Below, one piece after another: positions 1-10,800 of a stretch of 64,000 nucleotides of DNA. The notes beneath the pieces were generated by a model. The model worked only from the letters and a program-made list of their open reading frames with translations, did no database searches and had not been told where the DNA came from. Positions within the stretch are counted from its first letter, which is position 1. Each line of letters starts with the position of its first letter. The DNA comes from Corylus avellana. Lineage: Eukaryota; Streptophyta; Magnoliopsida; Fagales; Betulaceae. The DNA lies in the NCBI RefSeq assembly GCF_901000735.1, contig NC_081545.1, positions 28,363,513 through 28,427,512 of the forward strand, in the 5' to 3' direction. The translations under genes and the position numbers were made by a program.

Positions 1-401
1 TACATTAAGGTTTCTAATCCCTTTTCAAGATGTTTCTTGCATTTCTTAAAGCAAGCATTTAAAAAGGTCTTGTCTGAGAGCCTCATAAGTTTGGGCAAGT
101 CCACTGTATATGGACCAAGTACCAACATGCCTTAGGAATAACATAATTTTTGGCACATGGTTTCTGATATCAGAATATGAGCTGTATATCAATACATTAT
201 TGGCCTGTGCCCTGGCCTGGTGGTAATGGGTGTCACCATCACTCATGCGGTACATTCATGCATGTATATGAATGTAGCATGCATACATTTAGTGTGTGAA
301 TAAGTTTAAGATAAGTGCATTTTAAGGCTTTTATCCTTCATGGATGGCTCTTGAATATAAGTGATGGTGCAAAAACTGATGCATGGCATTATTCCTTGCA
401 G

Positions 402-487
402 AGGTGATGATGTTGCAAAGCAAGTTTGAGCAGGATAAAAAGCGGATGCTGCAACTGCGAGCTGCTAGGAAGTTTCGACCGTACTGA
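402..487 (+). CDS. 3'-terminal exon of an unidentified gene (partial)
   Basis: A polypyrimidine stretch and TTGCAG acceptor end at 401. The next frame encodes a short charged tail ending LRAARKFRPY followed by TGA at 485-487. The piece is rich in K, R, Q and E and looks like the end of a coiled coil. The upstream exons lie outside the window, and the long non-coding stretch before it (1-401) would be intron. I do not recognise the family. The call rests on the acceptor, the open frame and the gene-like composition, so it is tentative. Confidence 0.45.
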
Positions 488-2150
488 ACACTGCACAGTA
501 GAAAGCAAGGCCAGCAGCTGAAGCATCAAAAAGATTTTAGCCTGATAATTGTTGCATCAAAATTTTGCTCGAAGAATAACATCCGCCAAAGAAACAAGTG
601 GGTTGATCTAGCGAGACATACCATTTTCATAGTCAAAATGGTGGCGCTGGCCTTCCCAGGAAACTTACATATCAATCGTATAACTAGTTGTTGTGCTTTA
701 TCACATCATTGACATTATGAACAACCCATTATTCTAATTTTGGAGGAAACTTCCCCCTTCCCCTTCCAAGCATCTTTTTATATTAAGGCTAAGGCCTCAC
801 CATCCGAGAGTTTTCCAATCCGTCTCAAAAGTGCTTTAAATGTGTTTATACTGTTTTTCTTGGGTGTGGCCGACATATCCCTTCTTTTTTTGTAAGCCAA
901 TTGTCTCCGCACTTTATCAAATTCATTGTGTGATTTCCATTTGCTTTTCTTTCAAAATATGACGACTCTTTCGGCTCTTTTGCCCGGGTCCAGTTTGGCT
1001 GCTTGACATTTTTTGCTCATGTCAAATGCTTTTTCATTACAGAATAAAAATCCTAACATTCTTCTTTTACCCAGAATTAAAAAAAAAAAAAAAAAAAAAA
1101 TGGTGAAGCACGAGATGCCTTTTAAGAATAATTATGTAATAATAATCCCGAGTTTGTGGCATCATCTCACATTAAGTTTTCATTTGAAAAATAGTAGTTA
1201 TATTAAAATGAAACAAGAAAACAATTAAGGGAGAGATAGCTTGTGTTTGCCTGAAAGGGTATGGCAGCTGCAAGAAAGATAAGTTAACATGCAAATCAGG
1301 AATTAATAAATATAGTTCTTTTTCTAATTAATAAATATAGTTCTTAATATAAAATAAAAATGTAACAATATTTTTAAAATGTCTTGCTATATCAGTTAAA
1401 ATAGAGCATTCTCAGTCCTATAAGGGCATTGGGAGTCTATTCCCTAAGTTTAGGAAATATATTTAAGAAGGTCTGCTCCCTAAGTTTAGGAAATATGTTC
1501 AAAAAATCACAAAAAAAATCTTACAACAGTCCCGGAATGAACTTTAAACATTAGGATTGCATAGATTCTTCTATTACAATCCTTATGATTATTAAAATAT
1601 AAAAAAATAATTCTTTCTCTTCTCTCATTTCTCCTCTAACAATTCTTTCTCATCTCTCCTCTCATATATATATATATATAATATAATTAAAAAAATAAAT
1701 ATTTTAATGATATAAAAAATAATTAAAATGAGCTATTTTGACATAGACATGCAAAAAGTAATTCAAATCTTTAAATATGAAAAAAAATAACGAAGAAGCT
1801 ACCGAGAATGCTCTTGCATGAACATCATGTCATCAACTAACTTATAAATTCCCATCAGGCCAAAAATAGTAACAAGTTATTCACGGTAAGTTTAAAAATA
1901 TAAAACATGACGAGATATAAAAATAACATGTACGATGTATCTCATCATTAAAAAACCGTTTCAACACTTCACCGGATCCGGGAATTACTATTAATTGACA
2001 ATTTAAAGAAAGACGATACATGAAAACAGAAAACAGACTTCATTGCCCTACTCGGACAACATAAACCCCCACTTCAACTCTTTATTCAGGCGAAACAAGT
2101 AAAACAGAACGAATAACAAAAACAGTAAAAACATAACACAAATTCTTTTC
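488..2150. other. 3'UTR and AT-rich intergenic DNA
   Basis: This stretch holds the presumed 3'UTR of the partial gene and then AT-rich DNA with no gene that I can support. It contains a poly-A run at about 1079-1100, a short direct repeat of CCCTAAGTTTAGGAAATAT at 1442-1460 and 1478-1496, and an (AT)n tract near 1665-1681. The last part, up to 2150, is the 3'UTR side of the SAMDC gene on the minus strand. Confidence 0.5.
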
Positions 2151-3230
2151 TTAAACTTCATCATCCTTCTCGTCCTCGCTCCAAGAGCACTTCAGAATAG
2201 ATCTGGGAGATGCACAGCTTTCGGCCTTGACAAAGCTGTGATAGATGATCGACCCCTCTAGCCCAAGCACTTCATTGCTCTTCTCCCCGGAATGGTAGCC
2301 CTTCAAATACAGAGGGAACTTGGTTCCAAGTTCAATTTTCGCAATGTCGGCATGAATGGCTACAGAGAACTCACTAGGTTGGAAGCAAGCCAAAACCCTC
2401 TCAAGTAGCTGCGACAAATTCACTTCTTCAAAATCATAGCCAGCTGCTTCAAAACTCGAATAACTGAACCCATCTTCTGGTGTAACATGAATGGTAGAAA
2501 TTGCAGCACCTTCAATAGAATTCATGGAGTACCCACAGGGATCAAACTCAAAGTCACATATCTCAGATTTAGGAAGAATCTTCCTAATACCAGAATCTTC
2601 AGTCATCAGGGCTGCTGAACTTCCATTAGTTTTATAGAAAACTGATGCCTTCTTTCTGTCCAAACCAGTCATGCACATTTCTAGAGTGTAAACAGGGCTC
2701 GACTGAATCGCTGATTTGGCAGTCGCAGAGTAAACATGCCATTTTTGAGATTTGTCCTGGCCACCACCCATCACATATGCCTTGCCGGCCAGACCAAGCT
2801 TGCCAAAATGGCCATCAAGGATGGCTACTTCCTCTGAGAAGCTGCGATGTGGAAATGACTGAGCCCCAGGAAAAATAAAGCTTCCACGAGTGTATCTCAC
2901 AGATTTTACAGGAAGGGACAGGGCACCAGCCAATTTAAGAATTGCTGGGATGGAGAGAAGCAATTTTGTAGTCCCACAAGTTTTAATGATAACTTTGTAA
3001 GGATACACGAAAAGGCTAGATTCAGAAAGGACATAAGAGTCCACGTAATCGTTTGACAACGAAGAAACAATGGTGCACTCAGCTGGTTCTAGGATCTCAT
3101 CCAATTGAGATTTAGACAATGACCGGAGACCCATGCCCACAGGGTCAGCAAAGATGCCAGGTTCAACGAATGATACCTCAAGCCTTTTCTCATATCCTTC
3201 AAATCCTATGGCAGAGACTGACAAGGCCAT
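2151..3230 (-). CDS. SAMDC: S-adenosylmethionine decarboxylase proenzyme
   Basis: This cytosolic enzyme decarboxylates S-adenosylmethionine to supply the aminopropyl donor for spermidine and spermine. The protein is 359 aa in one uninterrupted exon, the usual plant length and structure. The autocatalytic processing site LSESS is at residues 68-72; cleavage between E70 and S71 would give the small subunit and turn S71 into the pyruvoyl group. The catalytic cysteine of the KTCGTT motif is C85, matching human C82. The start [18 protein letters not shown] is typical for plants, and the ATG sits in the strong context AAGATGG. The 133-nt gap back to the small uORF stop contains no ATG. Translation is probably repressed by polyamines through the two leader uORFs annotated separately. 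Identification is secure; the isoform number is not assigned. Confidence 0.98.
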   Translation of the reverse strand: MALSVSAIGFEGYEKRLEVSFVEPGIFADPVGMGLRSLSKSQLDEILEPAECTIVSSLSNDYVDSYVLSESSLFVYPYKVIIKTCGTTKLLLSIPAILKLAGALSLPVKSVRYTRGSFIFPGAQSFPHRSFSEEVAILDGHFGKLGLAGKAYVMGGGQDKSQKWHVYSATAKSAIQSSPVYTLEMCMTGLDRKKASVFYKTNGSSAALMTEDSGIRKILPKSEICDFEFDPCGYSMNSIEGAAISTIHVTPEDGFSYSSFEAAGYDFEEVNLSQLLERVLACFQPSEFSVAIHADIAKIELGTKFPLYLKGYHSGEKSNEVLGLEGSIIYHSFVKAESCASPRSILKCSWSEDEKDDEV

Positions 3231-3363
3231 CTTGACTAGAGGGAAACGAACGAAGTTGCACTAAAGAGAGGACGAGAGAACGAGTGAAGTAGAAAAGAAG
3301 ACAAACTACAGTTATTTAGAAGAATAAAGGTCCTAAGGGGGGCTATGTCACAATTTGGGTAAG

Positions 3364-3614
3364 TCAGGAGGGCTTCCGAGCGCACTGCATACAAAGAACA
3401 CAAGATAATGTAAAATTAGCAAATCATTCATGTGCAAAAAAAACCAAGAATCATTAACATCAAGTAACATGCAACTTACGTTGGAGTAAGCAGCAGATCT
3501 GAATTTCTTGATTCCACCGGCAGGACGAATATCTTCAATGCTGTAACCCAGGGGAGCTTCGTAGAATAAGGACCTACTACTACTAGACTTCTTTTTCCCA
3601 CCTTTGGACTCCAT
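3364..3614 (-). CDS. small regulatory uORF of SAMDC (51 aa, spliced)
   Basis: This is the conserved plant SAMDC small uORF, a polyamine-responsive attenuator peptide translated from the mRNA leader. It runs from the ATG at 3614 through exon 3480-3614, a 95-nt intron (3385-3479, GTAAG to GCAG), and exon 3364-3384. The peptide begins MESKGGKKKSSSSRSLFYEA, contains GYSIEDIRPAGGIKKFRSAA, and ends YSNCARKPS. Splicing is needed to reach the canonical C-terminus; without it the frame reads into the intron. In the family this peptide stalls ribosomes when spermidine and spermine are high, lowering synthesis of the main ORF. The A in CARKPS, where I recall V in most plants, is the only oddity seen. 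Confidence 0.95.
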
Positions 3615-3622
3615 TAGTTCAT
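3614..3622 (-). CDS. tiny uORF of SAMDC (Met-Asn-stop)
   Basis: ATG AAC TAA ends on the same base that begins the small uORF ATG, giving the one-base TAATG overlap typical of plant SAMDC leaders. It is the first ATG of the inferred spliced leader, since the upstream leader exon has none. In the family, translating the tiny uORF when polyamines are low lets ribosomes bypass the repressive small uORF. Confidence 0.88.
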   Translation of the reverse strand: MN

Positions 3623-3632
3623 TCAGTCTGGC

Positions 3633-4580
3633 CTGAAAAATCATAGAAACAGATATTAGCAGCAGCCATATTTCAACAAGAAGGATGAACTGGTCCGGGA
3701 CTAATAATTAACAGGACAAATCAATAAAGTGATACCCATCACCAAGTCAAAGAGAAATAACAACAAATTCGAGAGAAACTTATAGATGCAAGTGAATGCA
3801 ACGAAACAACAAAAGCATCACTGAAACAAAAAAGTTCACAAAGACACCCAAGAAAACTTCCAGAACACTCTGTATGATTATTCAAGCTATAATTCAAATT
3901 TCCTCTAGTTAAAAACAAGATTAACAACATACTCTCTCTGAAACAGACAATTACAATGGAAACAGACAGACTCAGAAAACAATCAAATAATAAAGACTGC
4001 ATAAATATTCTGAATACATTTATTCTATTTACTTAAAAACTATTCTCAGATAAAATCAAATATTCTATTGACTGAAAAAGAATAGAAAGAAGGTAATAGA
4101 GAACAGCAAGACAAATCATAACAAGTTTTATTCTTTCACAGAACCCTAACCACAAGTTTTGAAAATAAACCATAAAATAATCAATCAGATACACAACAAA
4201 CCTATATTCGTCTATAAGATTACCAAAAATAAAACGAAACAAGAATAGAACGCTTACCACAAATATAAAGATCTTCACCAAAAGTTACGTACCCCTCCGA
4301 AAATCCCCTTCTTCTCTAAAACCTCGATCAAAACCTAAGATTCAAAGCAACCATCCAATAAAAAACCAGAACGAAACAACGAAAATTGTAGTAGTCCAGA
4401 TAAGGCGAACGAATGAAACAAAAAAATCAAAGAGAAAAACCAAGTTCTCACCGACTGAGGAATCAGAAATCGACGAAACAACCCCGAATAGCGGCGTCTT
4501 AGAACGAGAACAAACCCTAGAATTCTGGGCTGAAAGGTAGACCGCAGATTTTTCACGCAAGCGTTTTAGGCGTTTCGTGA
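3633..4580 (-). other. SAMDC 5' leader: exon 1 and leader intron
   Basis: A non-coding first exon of about 130 nt (4452 to roughly 4580) ends at a CG|GTGAG donor. An intron of about 0.8 kb (3633-4451) follows, ending TTTTTCAG just before the tiny uORF. The first exon contains no ATG, so scanning ribosomes would meet the tiny uORF first. A leader intron is common in plant SAMDC genes. The exact 5' end is inferred from the TATA box, not observed. Confidence 0.7.
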
Positions 4581-4605
4581 GGCTAGGAAACATTGGAGTG
4601 GGGTC

Positions 4606-4613
4606 CTTATATA
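4606..4613 (-). promoter_or_regulatory. TATA box of SAMDC
   Basis: The minus strand reads CCCTATATAAGG here, about 30 bp before the inferred start of the leader exon. It is the only good TATA element just upstream of the transcribed region. Confidence 0.6.
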
Positions 4614-5015
4614 GGGCTAGAGGAGCCCCTTACCAGCACGCCACGTGTCTTACGCGCTAAATTACGCTCCTACCCTTGCTTTTGTATGGCACGGCTCGTT
4701 TAGGATTATCTCGAATATTTGGTGCCGTTGACAAATTCTGAAATGACGATCGTGCCCTTCCTTGTTTTAGTGCTCCTCAACTTAGGGAGGCGTGAATTTT
4801 AAGCGGTTCGCACGCTTAATTAGCACCCGAAAAAGACGGAACTTGATGAGGTTCCTTCCTAACTTCACACTCCGAAGTTCAAGCTGATACGCATCCGGTG
4901 CGTTTAATATGAGTTCGATTTTGTTGGATTACGTTATAAAAATTGTTGCCCTAATTAAATGCAATAGCCGATAAAGTTTTTCTCCAACTTAATCTATATA
5001 ATAATGTTATATGTC

Positions 5016-5092
5016 ATTTTTTTTTTACATGTATACACAAGAGGAGGGACGCTTCATTAGACATGGTCTCAGTCAATTGAGTTACCTCTTGA
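5016..5092 (-). mobile_element. tRNA-derived SINE, internally deleted copy
   Basis: Poly-T then ACATGTATACACAAGAGG and a segment ending GAGTTACCTCTTGA match the minus strand of the SINE family described at 48198 and 40088. The middle with the B box is missing. Similar ATATGTC sequence lies on both sides (about 5008 and 5103), which may be a degenerate target-site duplication. Confidence 0.6.
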
Positions 5093-6998
5093 AAACAATA
5101 ATATATGTCGTTTAAACATGTGAAAATCATATATTTTTTTATTTGATTATTATTAAGATTTTGTTTTATTTTATTGTATTAATGGTGGTATTTTTGTTTT
5201 TTTGAGTAATCTATTCCCAAATCCAATAGTAAATTTAAATGTTACATCACTTTTAAGGAGTCTTGCATATAGTATTACCTACTCTTTTGTTAAATAAATA
5301 GAATAAGATTTAAATTTCTTAACTAAATTAGCGTTTGGGCGTGAAACAACTTTGATATATTATGTAAAATTTTATGTTTAAACCTTAAATATTGATTACA
5401 TCACCTTGTCGCGATTGCCGGTGAGTTTCTATATACATAAAAGAATTAGTTGTCGGGTGTCGTGGTGAAAGCGATTACTTTGATGCTTAAGTCAATGAAT
5501 TGAGCTTAAAGAGGCAGATATTGCCTAGCTCTTAAAATAACGTTTTCCCTATTTTATGTGAAGTATTGTCTCTTGACTCTTTTACGGGTGGAACACTAGT
5601 TTAAGGGAATACTAAAATTAGACTCTTGTCCATACATAGGGCAGTCGGATTCCTATGTGCTAGGGTAATTAATCCATGTGCTTCTTGGATGAGATTCTGG
5701 CTAGAGCAATGCGATCACTTTGATAGAAATGAAAATAGAGAGAATTCAGTTAGTTAGTGTATTTAGGAGACATTAACTATATATAATTACTCTAATTTGA
5801 AACTATCAAAGCCTAAAATTCATCATATAATTACTTTAGAAAAAAACAATACTTCTCAAATTAGTATTTGACAATTTTGATGTAATATCCCTACCCCAAT
5901 AAATTTTTTTTTTATTTTCTGAATTTTTTTTAAAAATTTTATTTTCATGAATTAATATAAAATGTATTGTGAAAATAGGATGAGATGGGATGGGATGGTA
6001 TGGGATGCAGGTGAAGATTAATGAGTGGGTGCAGTTGAGGATAAGAAGGAAGGGATTATGTGGGGAGAGATGGATAGGTGTGTGTGAGCTGGTTCCACGC
6101 TTGCCTGCTCCTTTCCACGCTTGCGTGGATTAGCATCCCGGAGATTTAGTGAAATTGTAGGGTCGCCAATTTCGTGATTCACGCCGTTTCCTACCTCCAA
6201 CAGCCTCAAACATGTCGCTTATCCAAGTGTGAACTCAAAAAAAACTTTACACTGACGAGGCAATAATTCTCTCTCCTTTATTTGTCATTTACGGTCTGTT
6301 ACCTTAATTTGAAATTTTTTTTGAATTCATTTATTTGGCTCTCTATCAGTTCTTCCTAGTCGAATATTCTATGTCGGTAATGTTTTTTTTTTTTTTAATC
6401 ATTGAATCTCATTATATTTATTTATTTATTAACTGTTGATGATTAATTTTTACTCCCCCTGATCACCGCCATGCCCTCCTTGAGAAAAGTGAATGATTCT
6501 TTAACTACTTTGCTCTTTTACTTCATTTGTTTAGTCAACAATCTTTTTGACAGATGATGAGAACAAAGTGAATGCTTTTGACAAAATTAATAATTTCTTA
6601 AACAAGATTAGTAGATTTGTTGATTAAAATGGGCAATTGAAATAGACTAGTTGAAATAAACAGCTGCTTCCACTCCTTAGACCTTGTGGTTGCTTAACAA
6701 GCACTCATCCCAAATTCTCAAACATCTATAGCTATTCAATGTATAGCTATTCTTGTGGTTGAATTCAACCAAAAACCCACCCACCACCCAAGCATGGCCT
6801 AGGAAGTAACCAAGCAGCAACGCATTCAATTTAACGTGGGAATAAGACAACAGCACATTATTGTAGTCAGTTTGAGTGGGCATGGCATCCTATCATATGT
6901 GCTTTTTTGGTTGACATGCACATGCTTTAGGAATTCTTAGTTACCAAACCGGATAGAAATTTCCTTCAAACCAATCTAGAAGAAATATTCTCTAACCC

Positions 6999-7090
6999 TT
7001 TTTTTTTTTTGACATGTCCGCACAAGAAGGGAGTGAAGGATTTGAACTAGTAACCTCCGCTTTATTAGGTGTGGTCCCAGCCGATTGAAA
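6999..7090 (-). mobile_element. tRNA-derived SINE, 5'-truncated copy
   Basis: A poly-T run is followed by GACATGTCCGCACAAGAAGG, a region with TTTGAACTAGTAACCTCCGC (the degraded B box on the minus strand), and GGTGTGGTCCCAGCCGATTG. This is the same order as in the complete copies. The copy stops before the A-box end. Confidence 0.7.
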
Positions 7091-7809
7091 ATAGTATTAA
7101 GTGCCTATAAACATCAAATTTAGTCTAAGTTACTAAATTGCTATTAATGACGTTAAGAATTTAATGTGCATTTTAAATATTTATAGACATTTGGTACTAT
7201 TTTAAATAGGTTAGAAGATATTTCCTCCATACTTTAGGAAATTTCTGTCCAACCAAACCCTAAGAATCATGAAATAAGTGTGTAGTTAAAAGGTGCCTGC
7301 CTGACTCTTTCACTCAAAGGCCATCCGAATTGATGCTTTACCCCTTTGAAAACAATCTCTCCTGCAGGAAAAGAATACAAGAGACCTCTGTCGGCAGCCA
7401 AATCAGTCTTCATACAATGCATTTCTTCATCTCCATCCATATATATATATATATATATATAAGAATAAAAAAAATCATCAGATGTGAATAATCCCCAAGA
7501 GTTCCAAGTTTATGAGAACATTGTAGATAATATCATCAGCCCCACCAACCCACTTTTTCAAATCAAAGGTTTTGGGTATTTTAAGATCCATCCATATCAG
7601 AAGATGAGAGCTTCAATTTCACATGTAAAACTGTGGTTTCATAGATATTTTAAGGAAAGACTGGAGCAATCAGCTATGAACAGTCACATGAGGACACTGT
7701 ATGTCTGAGTGATTATATACATGTTTCCTCATGCAATATTCCACTAAAACAAAGAATGAAAGAGCTGGAATTTACGGCTTAGCTCCTCTTAGATGGGAAC
7801 CTTTCATTG

Positions 7810-10800
7810 TCACAATTTCTGCTTCTCGTTAAATTCAGCAGATTGAACTGGTTTTCCATTCTTGTCCTCATACTCCTGCTTCAGTTCCTCCAAACGCTTA
7901 GATACCTAAAAATAACACAACATATTTACATGAATCACAGAAAAAATTTATGAAAGAAAATCCGACAGACTACCGCTACACATTTCTAGCATCCAAGGGC
8001 TAATGGGCGACACCACATCAGCAAATGGGATAAAAGTGTAGTGTATAGCATTACTTTGAAACTAATGCTCAGGACCTTCTAGTCTAATAATAGGAACATC
8101 TATTTCCTTCCTCTGTACAATTCAGGTACAATACAAATTTCTATTTGTAGCTGCATGGCAATTGGCAATCCTGTAATCCTACTCATCTTGTCCATTACAC
8201 CTTCTGGCATTTCCATATGAAATAGCTAAAAAGTCGTAGTTTAATAATTATGTATTAACATATTTAAATGTAAATTATTACTAGTATGTAGAATGTAGAA
8301 TATACATCGATATTCATGCATGTATCATTATTAGTGGCAACGTTAAGGCACAACTTCCCATGATACAAGTGTGTGTTTCAGAAATGCAAAAAGAACTGAA
8401 AAAAAATCACATCATTAGTCCATTGGAAACATAAAGTACAAGCTATTTAGATAGCAATCTATGTTCTCTTTCTTTTTCTTTTCTTTTTTTTTTTTTTTTT
8501 TTTTGATTTGGCACCGAGTATCCGGAGTTTCGATCCGACTAATCCCGGGAGTGCACAGGCCGTCGACAAGGAATTTCCTGCAAGTGTACTTCGGTTAAGT
8601 CAAGGGGCGAACCCCCAGTCCGATGGTTTCAAGAAGCAGTTTGCATTAAGTGAATTTCAAATCTAAGACCTTGAGGAGCATACTCAAAGTCAATAGCTAT
8701 CCAACCACTAAGCCAATCCCTTGGGGGTTAGATAACAATCTATGTTTTATTTGCAAAATACTTGTACAGAAATATAAATAAACAATGTTCTATACCCAAG
8801 TTAGTCTGAACATTTACAACTCTAAACAACTTTGACGCCCCCCCTTTTTTTGTTTTTTTGATAAGTAACGGAGTCATTAAAACCAAAGGACGCATTCAAG
8901 CACACATGGGACATATACAAGAAAACATCTAGCCAGAAGAAGAAAAAAAAAAAAAAAAAACTAGAAATATAGAAATAATCATATGCAGCCATCCAATGGA
9001 AAAGGGATTTAAAAGAAGAAACCCTTTAACTCCACCATTGTCATTAAAGCTTCAGTCATTTCTTTCTCTCCAAATACACCACATCAAGCATGGCGGAATC
9101 ATCTAAAAAGCTTTACTCAAAGAGATACCAAACTTCCCTCTCCAACAAGAGAAGAGATCTCTCACTTGACGAGGCATGACCCATGCTGCTGAACCAACCG
9201 AAGATAAAGTTCCATAAAGCACTACTTAACTCGCAATGGAGTAGAAGATGGTCAACGGTTTCTCCACTCTTCTTTTACAACAGCACCAATCAACCACAAT
9301 GATATGCCGCTTCCTTAAGTTATCCATAGTGAGGATCTTACTTAAAGCAGTCGTCCAAGTGAAGAAACCACCCTCAAAGGGGTCACTCCGCCAAGGGAAA
9401 GGGTGCTGTCATGGGGAAAAAAGAAAGGCTCTAACAAATAGTCTCTTTTTTTTGTGATAGCGAGGAACCCCTCCAAGGCAGGGCCACGGCTCTAACAAAT
9501 AGTCCTTTTAATCACTTTTTCGTATCTACCTGCAGTAACATTCCAGTAATTCCCTTTGATGTCATTTGTTTCTTTCTGTGGTCATATAAAATATCTAGGT
9601 TTACCAAGTAACACCAGGCCTCATATCAAATATCTAGGTTTACCAAATAACACCAGGCCTCTTGTAAGTTTTGAACATTTCATGCTTTTGACCAAAATTT
9701 GAAAGTTGAGATGGATTAAGATTAATTAAGGATTATTTCAGTGCAAGTTGCCTGAACTTGTGACCTTATGCAAGAGATTCAGGGAAACAATTTAGGCATT
9801 AATTTCATACTGCATATGTGAAGAAAACATGTGTGGCTTAAAGCAACTGGAAATATCAGATGCCAGCATTAATGAACACCATTTGAAGGTGGGGGGGAGA
9901 GAGAGAACCTTAATTGAGTAGGCCATTGGTAATAATGTATCTGGATCCATTGCATCCTCAGGGAAGTTACGCAAAGCATGTATGAGTTTCTCGAAAGGTA
10001 ATTTTGTCTGACAAACGAAACAAAAACCATTACAAGCAGGAATTACATTATTAATTCAAATATTGAGCAAACACAAGATCCTCTGATACTCACCAAGTCA
10101 TCAGCACAATATTTTAATAGGGCCAAACCAACCTTAAAAACAATTTTAACACCCTGGAAAACAAAAAGGATAGATACATATCAAGTTCCAAACCAAATAG
10201 CAATGCTTCTAAGAAAAAACATATAATGATGAATTGCTAACCTCATTGAGAAAAACATCCCAAATTCGAAGAGCCAAATGGAATGGAAAAGAGTACGAGA
10301 AAACGGTTATGAACCACTGACTTGCATACATGCTTGGATTTATCATTTCTTGGGAAAAATGCTCCCCCACCTTTGGCAAATGCTCTCTCATCAAGTGATC
10401 AAACTGAAAAAGGTACTGTTGTACCAAAGGCAGCCCCACCTATCACGAGCATATAACAGCAGACTTCAGAGAATCAAATATATATTTCACTGTAGTCAAA
10501 ACAGTAGATGCGTCTTTGACATAAACAGTAGACAATAGATGCGTCTTTGACATAAACAGTAGACAATTCAATAGTCATTAAGTAAGTGTACCAATATTTA
10601 TATGGGAATGCTAATCTCCATATCTTTAACAGAGATCATCATCATCCAATAATTTTCTTGGACCAAAAAGCACTTCAATCTCACTTCAAATTAAGGACAA
10701 CAAATATTTCATAAGAATAAAACATGTAGGCCGTTTCCCCCCTCTCTCCCATTTTACCTTCCTCCCTCTACGAACTTCTGTCATTTCCAAGCAAAATTCA

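Larger units (their letters stand above)
4620..7809. other. intergenic DNA between SAMDC promoter and TBC gene 3' end
   Basis: No coding gene is supported here. Its right part is the 3'UTR side of the minus-strand TBC gene. It contains two degraded tRNA-derived SINEs (annotated separately), a GGGATG-type short repeat at about 5979-6007, poly-T runs, and an (AT)n microsatellite at 7438-7461. Confidence 0.5.

Noticed and set aside
4335..4593. ORFs of 73-83 aa overlapping the SAMDC leader exon
   Set aside because: Their starts lie upstream of the inferred transcription start or are not ATG, and they cross the leader donor site.
7484..7708. 74-aa plus-strand ORF downstream of the TBC gene
   Set aside because: Not similar to any family I know and opposite to the TBC gene's 3'UTR; no supporting signals.
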